From Daphnia carinata (Eukaryota; Arthropoda; Branchiopoda; Diplostraca; Daphniidae), in NCBI RefSeq assembly GCF_022539665.2, contig NC_081336.1, positions 3,488,221 through 3,552,220 of the forward strand: a stretch of DNA of 64,000 bases, written 5' to 3'. The notes beneath the pieces were generated by a model, which saw only the letters and a program-made list of their open reading frames with translations, did no database searches and was not told the DNA's origin. Positions 26,672-38,200 of this stretch are shown here, piece after piece. Both the position numbers and the translations under genes were made by a program. Numbering within the stretch: position 1 is the first letter of the stretch; each line of letters begins with the position of its first letter.

Positions 26672-27839
26672 GCCAAAATCGGCCAAAATACGAAATCTCT
26701 TGAAAATCGTTCAAAATCACACATAATATTCCAAATTTAATGCTGATTCAGAAAATCCAGTTTGTTTTATCGTCAAATTGTTAGTTTTTGAAATATTTCA
26801 AATAATTGTGCTGTAGCATTCTAGCGTTGTAGCGTACTAGCGCGCTAACTTTGACATTTTTAAAGCGTTATTTCAAAAAATCCATATTCATGGAAAAACG
26901 AATACCATATTTGTAATCCTCGTTCAATTTTGAATATAAGACATTTATGAATATAGACTTCAAAAAAAAAAATTCATTCAACGGAAAAGTCGGGCTTATT
27001 CTATTGTCGGGCTTATTTTTGAAACTCGGCTTTTTGTACAAATGTTGGGTTCAAGATTTTTCACCTGGAATTCGATAAACCTATAATCAAAATTGAACGC
27101 TGGTTTCCAATAAAATATTAGTTTTCGTCTTGGTTTTAACAATTTTTGAATAAAGCGGAATCAAAGTGGTTTTGAGCGTAACGACTTTGGAATTCAAATA
27201 ACTTGATAACTATAGGTCTCATGTAAAAATAAAGTCGATTTTCGTGATTCTCGTCCGATTTGGAATCGAAATCATGTATTTTTAACCAAATCTAGAATTT
27301 TGTGAAAAATGAAAAAGTGGGAAGGCTATAGCCTTCTCACTTTTGCCAAAATCGGCCAAAATACGAAACCCCTTGAAAGCCGTTCAAAATCACACGTAAT
27401 ACTCCAAATTTAATGCTGATTCTGAAAATCTAATTTGTTTTCTCGTCAAGTTATTAGTTATTGAAATATTTAAAATGATTGTGCTGTAGAATTCTTCAAG
27501 TGCTATAGCGTGCAGCGCGCTAACTTTGAAAACCTTTTTAAAGGGTTATTTCAAAAAGTTCAAGTTCTGCGGAGAAACAAAGACCATACTTATAATCCTC
27601 GTTCAATTTTGAATATAATATGCGTATTTTTATTGTTATATATGTAGAATCTTGGAAAAATAAATCGTTTTTACAAAAAACGGGCTTATTTTGTCGGGCT
27701 TATTTTTGAAACCCGACTTTTTGTGGGCTTCAGATTTTTCTGCAATAAAGACTGTTATATAAGGAGAATTGAACACTGGTTCTGTGTAACATATTAGTTT
27801 TCTCGTTAGTTATACAGTATTTTAAATAAAATGATCAAA

Positions 27840-28330
27840 GTGGTTTTTTAATGCAACTACTTTGAATTCAAATAACTTCAAAACGGTAGGGCCCACGCAA
27901 AAATAAAGCTTGTTTTTCGGTGTTTGCTGTCAAAATGTTTAGGAAGGCTATAGTCTTTTTAATATAACCATTTTGGAAATACACCCAATATTTCTACAGC
28001 ATAGCGCTAGCGCTATAGCGTACTGGCGCGCTAGCATTGTGTCAAATATTCGGTGTATTTATTATTAAAAATTTTATTAAAAACGATTGACTTAATGGAA
28101 AAAATAGTAATTTTCTTGGAATCAGCAATCAATTTTGAGCAAATCCTGTGATTTTTAACCAATTCCGATAAGTGTCATTTTTTGCAGAAAAAAATTTTAA
28201 GCCCGACTAAATAAGCCCGACTTTTCTTATTTTTCCGATTTTTTTACGTTTTATTAAAAAACCAAAGAGCCTGTTGAAAAAAAAATTGATTTCCGTAATA
28301 AACATTTAATTCTGAATCAGAATCAAGTAT
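27840..28330 (+). repeat. Rearranged or diverged unit inside the array
   Basis: This block begins like a standard unit (CAAAGTGG, TACTTTGAATTC), but the palindrome has decayed to GGAAGGCTATAGTCTTT. The GCGC block is expanded (AGCGCTAGCGCTATAGCG), and near 28198-28225 the cgggctta motif is inverted as AAGCCCGACTAAATAAGCCC. The intervals to the next palindromes are 429 and 678 bp, so the local period is broken here. Confidence 0.75.
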
Positions 28331-29339
28331 TTTAAGCGAAATGAAAAATTTAGCCAAAAATGAAAAAGTGGGAAGGCTATAGCCTTCTCACTTTTGTCAA
28401 AATCGACCAAAATACGAAATCTCTTAAAAATCGTTCAAAAATAGACATAATACTCCAAATTTAATATTGACTTAGGAAATCTAACTTATTTTTTCGTCAA
28501 ACTAGTAGTTATTGAAATATTTAGAATAATTGTGCTGTAGCATTCGAGCGCTGCAGCATGCTAGCGCGCCAACCTTGAAAACCTTTTTAAAATATTTATT
28601 TCAAAAAGATCAAGCCAAATGGAAAAATGAAGACCATATGTGTAATCCTCGTTCGATTTTGAATACAGATCGTGTATTTTATTGTTATGTATAGAATCTT
28701 TTTAGAGGAAATAAAATCTTTTTGAGAAGGAAGTTGCACTTATTTTGTCGGGCTTATTTTTGAAACCCAACTTTTTGTACAAGTTGGACTTTTACCTGTA
28801 ATTTAATAATATTTAATCAAAATTGGACACTGGTTTCCAATAAAATATTAGTTTTCGTGTTGGTTTTAACAATTTTTGAATAAACCTAAATCAAAGTGGT
28901 GTTAAGCGCAACCACTTTGAACTCAAATAACTTGAAAACTACAGATATCATGTAAAAATTAAGTCGATTTTCGTGACTCCCGCTTGATTTGGAATCGGAA
29001 TCATGTATTTTTAATCATATCTAGAATTTTGTGAAAAATGAAAAAGTGGGAAGGCTATAGCCTTCTCACTTTTGCCAAAATCGACCAAAATACGAAATCT
29101 CTTGGAAATCGCTCACAATCATACATATTACTCAAAATTTGATGCTGATTCTGAAAGTCCAGTTTGTTTTATCGTCAAATTATTGGTTATCGAAATATTA
29201 TAAATAATTCTACTACATCATTCATTTTTTTCCCGTACATTTTATAGTTTTCTTAATGAAACTGAATCGATTGTCGTCCTCAGTTGTTCTGGATTTGAAC
29301 GTTTAGGTAGTAGCGTTTCCGACCTTTTGAATGACACCT

Positions 29340-29560
29340 AGTGATATGGCATCACTCTCCAAAGACCCGTAGACCTCCAGTAACGGGATATAAAAAATCG
29401 TTTGACGTGATCCGCCCAAATTTTGGCGCCCATCTCTTTGGGAAACGGGTATAATCATGTTAGGTGTGCATCGTCGTGATAACGATGCTCAATCCTGTAA
29501 TTATCGTGTATTGATTAACGCGGGTGTTGTAACAATCCATCGATCAATCAGCAACACCCG
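29340..29560 (+). other. Cluster of perfect short hairpins beside the array
   Basis: Three inverted repeats lie in 220 bp: AGTGAT/ATCACT (29340-29345/29351-29356), GCATCGT/ACGATGC (29468-29474/29482-29488, 7-nt loop) and CGGGTGTTG/CAACACCCG (29521-29529/29552-29560, 22-nt loop). A TATAAAAA box-like sequence is at 29389-29396. I do not recognise any known RNA family. Confidence 0.4.
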
Positions 29561-32500
29561 TATCGTAAGTGGACTTTTCTTTGCTCGTTTATATTACATC
29601 ACTACCACAACTAGCCTATTAATATATACACTCTCTCTCTCTCTCTCTCTCTTTAAAGTCTCTCTAAACGCTTCCCAACCCTCTCTTTCCAAGATGAATC
29701 GTTCACTCTTTCCTCCGACAGCCAAGACAAAGTGTGAATCAAAGGCCGTTTATTTCGCAACACACCACAACTATTTCGCTAATTATAATCACTGCGCCGT
29801 TTGCAACACAAAAAACTTATGTGACGTAAAAGAATCCCCTCCTTTGATTGGAACTCGAGCCTAAGCGATTTGTGATGGTATTTCTATACATTTGCACCTG
29901 TGGCTTTTCTCTTCTTCTTCTTCTTAATTTACATCAGAAAAATATCTAAATAGACATTATAAATATACTACATGTACAAGTAACGTATATATAAATAGAA
30001 AGAGAGGGATATCGCGGATAAGATGGAAGGGAAAAAAAAAGAAGAAAAAAAAATATATGCTAAAGAGCAGCGCCGGCGAGCTGATAAAAGGTGCCGATGC
30101 AAGCGAAGGTCCATGAATGTCGACGGGGCGTGAAATGTTCCGACACGAAACGTCTTTTGCAGCCTCTCTCTCTGGCTTTTCTACTTTCGCCCCCCTCCCT
30201 TTAAATATCTATACACGAATAGCGAGCTGAGTGTATGCTTCTCTTCCCTTTTATGTCATAAAAATACAGTTAAATCGTATCTCTTTATATGTGTATACAA
30301 TAGTCCCCCTTCGGATAAAGAAAAAAAAAATCATTTGAATTGAATGCCGTGTCCTTTTTTGGGATGGAATGGAAGTATAGACTGGCTGTACGTTATCGAA
30401 TCATTGAAATACAGAGAGCAAGATGATTTTTATCTATCGAAGTTACGCAATGCCTTTCATTTTTATGATGAAAACAATATAGGGACGATCAAATTCGTTT
30501 CACTTTTCATGAAAAAGGTTAATAATAAAAACGGGTAAAAAAAAAAAAGAGCATCTTTTAGAAGAGGGTTGATGTGCTATATGAACACCCTATGAAAGTC
30601 AGGAACGAGCTACTCAACGACGGCAAGCGTCGCACACTGAGCCAGACATTGTGTAACAATAAAATAAAAAGCAAGAAAACGAGACGGGTATTAAAGATTG
30701 CCTTGTACGCGACCATACAAATGGAAGGTCGTATCGTGAGGCCATCGATCCCTAGCGGGATTTCTTTTCAGTTCTCACAGCTAATGCGATATAGGAAAAC
30801 GAAGAAGAAAAACAAGCGGCTGATTGGCGAAAAAAATGAGAAATGGCAGGAAAAAAGCAATCAGAGAAATGCAATCAAGCGGCAATAGCTCGTAATCAAT
30901 TGAAACCTGTCGACTCGTACGCAGTTGCTGCTATAATCAGCTTGCTGTGTTACAAAAAGAACGATTTCTACGTCAAAAAAAAAAAATGAGGCCAACATAG
31001 TACGAAAGGAGATCATTATTTTGTATAGAAAAGCAGACAATTCGTCAACTTAATTCGCTATAACTAGCCAAATTTGAAGGGATAATGCTATGATATTTTC
31101 AAAAAAAATTAAACAAAGAATAGAAATTGTACGACACCCTAGCGACTTAATATCTTTTAAGCTTTAAGCACATCAGATTGTAGTCTATTTTTCAACCCTC
31201 TGAAGTTTTCTCTTCGCCGTGGGTAGCTGTTACATAGTTTCTTTTTTTTTTTTTTTTTTTTCAAGTATATCCTACACACGCAGACATCCGGCAATCCTTT
31301 TTTTCTATTATAATATGCATCAATGCATGTTAAGTTGCCGAAACATCCCCCCCATGTACTGTGGCTGCAAAATTACCAGCCATTGATCATGTTATGTGCT
31401 AGTGTACACACACACCACCACCACCAGCAGGACACACATTGCATTCTCTACGTTGTGCACAAAAAGGGGAAGAAGAAAAAGAACGAAAAAAAAAAAAGTT
31501 ATTGATTACAAAAGCCTCTTGTTGCTCGACTGTAAAAGAAAAAGTGTATAAAAGAAGATATTTTTTTCTTTCGGTGTAAGTTTAAAGGGGAACATAAGAA
31601 AAAAAAAAAAAAGAGGGTGGTGGTATATATACGCTGTACGTACAGAGTGTGTGTGTGTGTATATATATATATAAAGTCGTGAGACGTGGACGAATGTGCT
31701 GCAGCAGCGCCACAGGGACACACGATGGGTTGCCCTCTCTTTCCTTAACGACCGTGGCATTTATTTCTCTGTCACACCATCCCCAGTCTAACACTCTCTC
31801 ATACTCTCTTCGTCTTTGCTTGGAAGCACACACGGGAAAGAAAGAAAAAAAAGAAGGAAAAAAAAACGAACTGGGAAATGAGAAAAGAAAAGGAACAAAA
31901 CTGAAAATCGTTTTTTTTTTTTCTTTCTTTCTTTCTCCCTTTTTTTTTTCTTTTCTTGTTGTTGTATTATTTAAATAACATGGTATAAGAAGTTAGAGAA
32001 AACGAGAATAATATCTGAGCATTTCCAGATGCCACTGCATCTTTTACTAGGAAAAAAAAAAAAAAGAAAGACGCAGGTAGATGATATCGCCATATCCAGC
32101 TCTTATCCTGAGGGGAAACCAAACTGAAGAACCAGAAGAAAAAGAAACGAAAATTATCATCAAAAAGTCCAGGTTTCCTTTTTATTTTTCTTTATATATA
32201 TATATATATATAAAACACATGTTGGGGCTCTCTTTCTCTCTGTCTCACTCACATATACAAACACAGAACAAACACACACACACACACACTGCCGGTTTTT
32301 TTTCTTCTTCTTCTTTCATTTTTATGTAGTGGATATTCGTATTTATTACATCAGATAAGCGTTTGGACCCCAAAGAGATCATCGGCTGGGACATTGATGG
32401 ACCATAGAACAAGTCAAGCTTAATCCCCCCCCCTCTCCATTTCTTTTTTTTTTTTCTTTTCCCGCAGCCATTGTCCTTATGTGTTGGCTCGTTTTTATTT

Positions 32501-35272
32501 CGTCGTCTTGTTTTTATGTCTCAGATTTTGTTTTCTTTTTCTTTTTTTTTCTTTCCTTTTTTTTTTTTTTGTTTTCTTTTAGAGACTATTATGACCTCCA
32601 CTCTCTGATTATTGAACGGGCTGGAGTAACTTTGTGGAACGTCGTGCGTAAAAATCGTGACGGTAAATTCATATCGCAATATCGTTAGCCACATAACCTG
32701 CTAATAATCACTTATATATATAGGCTATACTGCATAAACGAGTCATATATCTATGCGCGCATTGAAAAGCGGAAATATATGCGCAACGCAATAAAAACAT
32801 CATCGTCGTGACTTTTATTCTCTTTTCACGCTCATCCCAAATAAAGTCGATGATTGACAGTGCACGTAACGGACGGTTCAATATAAACCAAGCCCAGCAG
32901 CTGCAACACCTGAATACTAAGAAAAACAAAACAAAAACAAAATTTAGCTACCAGTTTTGTATGCACAACACAATTAGTTGGATGTTGTGTACCCTCTCTT
33001 CTTTCTTCGTGTGTGTTTTGTTTTTTGTTTTTTTTTTCCCTTTTTCCTCGTTATCGTCTCGGCGAGGTTTTTGTGTCCACATTTGAATTGAAAAAGAAAA
33101 AACCAGTTATGTATCGTATATTGTTATTTACTTTGATGGTACGACATTCCTCGTAAAGTTGTTTTTCTTTTACACGTGTCTGTTTATCATGAGAACGACG
33201 CAGCTATTCATCTCTAGATTTCAATTAACGATTTTTTTACACACAGTAGCGCTAGTTGGCGCCCTTTTCAAACTGTATAAATATAAAAAAAATTTGGTTT
33301 TGTATATCTTTTTTTTTTTTTACAGCCTATAGGCCTCTACTGGGTTGTTACGTCTACATAAAAATAAGTTGCGGTCGTACTCATAAAGAAGCCAAGTTAC
33401 GTTTTTATAGACACATACATGTCTGTGCGTGTATAGAGCCAGCGAAACAACAACCACATAGTCGAGCTGTCAGTTTACACAAATAGTTGATCATGTGATT
33501 CGCCAATCCAACTATAAAGCCACATATAACCAGTAGGCTTTTTTATACGTGTGTGTGTGTATACATAGGCCCCGACGGGAACATAACAAAAATATCGAGA
33601 AGGAAAGCCTCCTCATCAATCATGATTCCTCAAGTACGCGGCAACATCTTTTGTACTTGAAAACAAAAAACCGGCAAGCGCAGGTTTTTTGTTTGCATTT
33701 GAAAAAAATTGTTCGGAATTATTTCGAACAGTTGCGGGTTTCATAAAAAAATCAAAATCAAAATTCGAAATTCAAACTATTTTTTTGGAAGGGTTCCTCC
33801 GCCTAAAAAAAAGAATCTTCCATCTTTTAAAATTTGTTGTTGAAAAATATGCACCCAACTCACAAAAGAGCTGGCGTATGTTATATTCTTATATATGACT
33901 GGACGATGATCCGATGATGCGGCACAAGCGGCCATCTTACATCGCGCGCGGTGGAATCTAAGCATCAGGTTGAAGGAGAAGAATAAAAAAAAAGAAAAAA
34001 GGAGGAAAGAAAACGGGAGCTATTTAGCATAGTTGCGCTCTTCATTCTTTTGATAGTCGGAAAATGTCGACTCACGGACACACCGGTTCTCCCTCCCCTT
34101 TCTATAAAAATGAAATTCGCTTTTTTTTCAAAAACTAAATTTACATGTGCGGAGCTTTTTTTTTAAATTCTTTATTCACCCAAAGAAAAAAGAAAAAAGG
34201 GGTGACTTATTGGGACATTAAAAAAAAGGAGCTTTTTAAATTAAATTCATTGTTACTTTAATTTGATTTTTATCTCAATTTTTTCTTTTTCACGTGCCAG
34301 AAAGAGAAAGGGGATTCACTCGTCGGCATCTGGCATCGTTACCCAGCAGAAAAAGAAAAAAAAACGAATAGTTTCAAGTGATGGGATTCTATTGTCATGC
34401 GGGAGCCGCCTTCTTTTTTTTTCCCTGCTGTAACAACTTTTAGATCCGCAACAATGATGATGACTCGACTGCTGCTGCCACACCTTCGTTAGCACAAGAG
34501 CCCATTTTCGAGAGGATCCCTGTGTCATGTCAATCGGTCCGTCGTTCTCTCTTCATTTCTTTTTTTATACATCACCTGGTCATCACGTCCGCAAATAAGC
34601 CCCGTCATCAACACACACACACACACGCGTGCGTTCATTACGAAAGAAAAAAAAAATGATGCTCTTAAATGCCGAACGCGGGAATCTCTTTTTACAGCCA
34701 CGAGTTCGATTCAAGAGCTGCAAATCGTGCCGTCGTTACTCTTTTTTTTTTTTAAGAAATAAAAAACTCAAATTAAATGAGAAGGAAAATCCATTGTTAC
34801 AAGAAAAGACTTTTTATATGTATACGTGCGTGTCCACAATTTGAAAGCTAAAAAAAAAAATGGGAAACACTTTTTGGATAGAGAAGGGGGGGGGGGGGGT
34901 TATATATCGGTCGATGTCTTTTCATCGATTTTATAAAAGGATTTCCACTTAATGCGAAGCCATAAGTGATTCCGGCTCGACAGCAGTCACCTCCAACGCC
35001 TGCCAAATGTATTTTACAGGTACACGCGGTGAGCGTCGATGTGAAAGAATCACTTGAATACAAGGAAAGTAGAATGAAAAAAAAAAGGAGGACAACAACC
35101 AAAAAAAAAAAAAAAAATGTAAGAAAGAAGCAGGTGATTCTATGCGGAATCAAGTTGAATGTAATCTTTAAAAAAAAAATTTTTTTTTTTTCTTTCCCTC
35201 TCACATTAACTCCAGGTGGTCTGTACGATCTTTCCGCGTCAAATAAAAAGAAAAAGCCTTGACCGTTTTCTG

Positions 35273-35296
35273 TACTGTATATATATATATACAGTA
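35273..35296. repeat. 24-bp TA-rich perfect palindrome
   Basis: TACTGTAT, ten alternating A/T bases, then the mirror arm ACAGTA. It is a potential cruciform, though largely a TA microsatellite. Confidence 0.85.
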
Positions 35297-38200
35297 TATA
35301 TAGAAATACGCGTGTGTGTATGCACATACCGCACGTAACGCATGTCTCACCATAAACTATACTATGTAGACCTCAAAACGGCGTTTCGTTTTTTTTTTTC
35401 CTCCCCCTTTTTCCATTTTTTTTTTGGGTTGGGGAACACAGGTGGAAAAGAAGAAGAAGAAGAAGAAAAAAAAAAAAAGGAGGCGTCGTAAATTCGGATT
35501 CAATTGGTCAGGTTCAACCTGTCGGCGATCACGCACCACTGCGCTCGCATTTTAAGAATTCTTTGATGCGCAATAGATGCCCGACACAATGCGATTATTA
35601 TTATTTTTTTTTTTTCCTTTAAAGAACGTTAGATGTATTCTTATAGACACTCATACCTGATGAGCTTTTTTTTTTATGGCTGAGCTGTTGAGTCTTTCCG
35701 ACAAATTCGACGATAGAAAAGGCTCTTAAATCCAAGACTTGTTGTATTTTTATTCAATTTCTTTCTCTTTTTTAGGCCAAACATGAAAAAAAGGGGATTT
35801 TCCCTTTCGCCTGCCAAAATTCATTGGCTTTTATTCGTTATAGTTTACGACTGTCGTACGGTAACACCCAAGCTTTTTCTCATATATATATATACATATA
35901 CGCGATGATGATTATGTCCCAAATATAGAAGGTGAAATATTTAAAGCACAAACTTTGTGCTACCGTCCGCTAAACTTGCAAGCGAGTCGAGTTTGTCTTT
36001 TTTTTTTTTGTATGTGTGTTGAAATCTACATTTAACTACAACTAGTTATGACGCAATACCTTCGTAGATGTACAACTTTTCCCCTTTGGAAAAAGCCAAC
36101 GCGTAGCACGGTATCTCATTGTTACGTGAGTCTTATATACGCAAATAGGGGGGGGGGGGGGGAGGGGACGCCTACAAGAAGAAAAAAAAGCGTCTGACCA
36201 GCAGCAACTGGGGAAGGCACGCAATGCTGTTTTGAACTTGCGTCCGACTTTACTGGCCAATCCATTAGAACGGCGAGGGTGGATTCATGACAGCTCAGTG
36301 AATTGTCTGGCCGCATCAATGGCACATCACGAAATCATCCTCAAACCGGAAAGAAGAAATGCGACGAGCTTCGTAACTCTGCTCATTTGAAACCATTTGC
36401 ATTTGCCCCTAATCTTTCGCTCTGTAGCAGTGAGAGTGAATGCCTATTCATTTTTTAAAACTGTTGTATTGAAATCGATAGCTCCTGAGTTTACCTCTCT
36501 AATCAATATTATCCCCCCCCCTCTCCATCGGTTATTTTGTTTTTATTGAATTTTCATCAAGGCAATTGCTCATCGAGCGGACGGGATAATAGGATTCCGA
36601 ATCCAATGCCTTTTAGTTTTATGTTGCCATCGTTTGCAAAAACTACAATAGACAGAACTTTTTTTTTTATCCCTAGGCGATGCGAAATCGATGCCAACGT
36701 CTACAACGTGCACATAACCATAACGTATTCAGAAACGATGCATACCCCCCCCCCCCCCAAACTGGGCGAGCAACAACATGTGCTGTCAACGGACTCGATA
36801 TAATCTACATAATAAATAATTTCTTTAATGCAATACATTTAAGATAATCATATCTCTCATTGATAAGGTCGTATCGTAAATCCGCGGTCAAGGGAAATGA
36901 ATCAAATCCTCCCACTTAATGAATAGTGTGTACACATATCTACATAGCAGTTGAAAAGGAACGAAGAATTTTTACATATAGATGTATGTGAGTTGTGTAA
37001 CAGAGAACGAGGGAGGGGGGGTTGAGGAATAGATATAGAAACAAAAGGTGGGCGGGTTTTTTACGTGGGGTGGGCAACGACCGCTACTCACACGTCTAGT
37101 TTCTCTATAACCTTTTCCTTTTTTTTTTTTTTAAAGTAGATAGATATATATTTTTTTTTGTTCCCTATCTTTGTTGCACAGTTGCAACCGGGAGGGCAGT
37201 TTGAAAAAATTTGAATGTTTTCTTCGACCAAAAAAAAATAAATAAATAAATGAAACAAGAAAAAGCTGCTGGAAAATAAATCTCTTTTCTTCGGCTTCCT
37301 CTTCTTCTTTCTTCGTTCCTCTTCGTTCCTTGGCTCTTGTCCGATAACGAGAAAAAAAGAAGCGCGCAACTTGAATTATGACATAGTCCGGACAAACCAC
37401 CACCACCAACGAGAAGAGAAGAAGATGAAGGAAGAAGATGGGCTTACGTATAACATATAAAAAAAAGAAAAGGACTGTAAAGATACATGTCCGCCCCGTC
37501 CAGTTAAATCCCTTGCATGAGCCACAAACTTTTTTTTTTTTTTTTTCCTTTTTTCGAAGCTGACATGCTAGCAGCAGCAGCAGCGCAGCAGTGCGGTAAA
37601 TTTACGACCGGCTACTCTTTTGCTTCTGCTTTCTTTCTCTATACCGCAAAGTTCGGTAGAAGAGGGGCCAAGCTTTTTTAAACGGCAGCACACACACACA
37701 CACACACTCACAAAGAAAAAAACTGTTTTAGATTGCGTCTGCATACAATTATCGATCGGCTGCATAATTGGCGTAAGAGCGACATCACTGCTGCGGGCCA
37801 GTTGCAGCAATCTAGATGATGGTGGCAGCCGTTTCGCTCATCTAGCTGCTCTGAAATGCAATTAGTCCGGAGCGCCGCGGCAGCGTCAATTATACGCTCT
37901 CTCCGTTCTACAACAGCACACAGCGAAGAGTTATTTTTTTCTAATTCGATAGAGAGGGCAAAGGAAAAGGCAAGCCCTACGATGGTGCAATGGCTCCAGC
38001 AGGTATAATACAATTCGTTCGCTTCTATATGGGAATAAGAAATCAGCCTCTCTCTCTCTCTCTTTGTACACCCCCACACGCGAATGACATCTCAGTGCGG
38101 TGATGTGATTACGATTACACTTACGATCTCTGTTTGTTTTTTTTCAACATTTTGGTACGTCAAGAAAATGTCCGTTGATTTTTTTTTTTTTATATTTAAA

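Larger units (their letters stand above)
25060..29223 (+). repeat. Tandem array of a dimeric repeat (unit about 680 bp) with palindromes
   Basis: The same ordered landmarks recur. (i) A stem pairing AAAGTGG with CCACTTT, clearest at about 28896-28918. (ii) CGTGATTCTCGTTCGATTT and a following ATCATGTATTTTTA. (iii) A palindrome with core GAAGGCTATAGCCTTC. (iv) An AGCGC/TAGCGCGC block. (v) A second, diverged copy of landmark ii, about 343 bp later. (vi) GTCGGGCTTATTTT in two or three tandem copies, often followed by AAACCCGA. Palindrome centres are 25264/5, 25971/2, 26655/6, 27328/9, 28379/80 and 29057/8, with a decayed one at 27950. Regular spacings are 673-707 bp. A rearranged block (about 27840-28330) contains the GTCGGGCTTA motif inverted. 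There is no open frame over 60 codons inside. The family is unknown to me. Confidence 0.9.

Noticed and set aside
25060-29223. CRISPR array or known rDNA spacer
   Set aside because: Unit length, divergence, lack of uniform short spacers and absence of rRNA sequence rule these out.
29457-29864. 135-codon open frame on the + strand beside the array
   Set aside because: Contains a translated CT repeat (LSLSLSL) and no domain; the first part overlaps the hairpin cluster.
30574-30888. 104-codon Lys/Arg-rich open frame
   Set aside because: No domain, no splice or promoter context; basic composition follows from A-rich DNA. A small orphan gene cannot be excluded.
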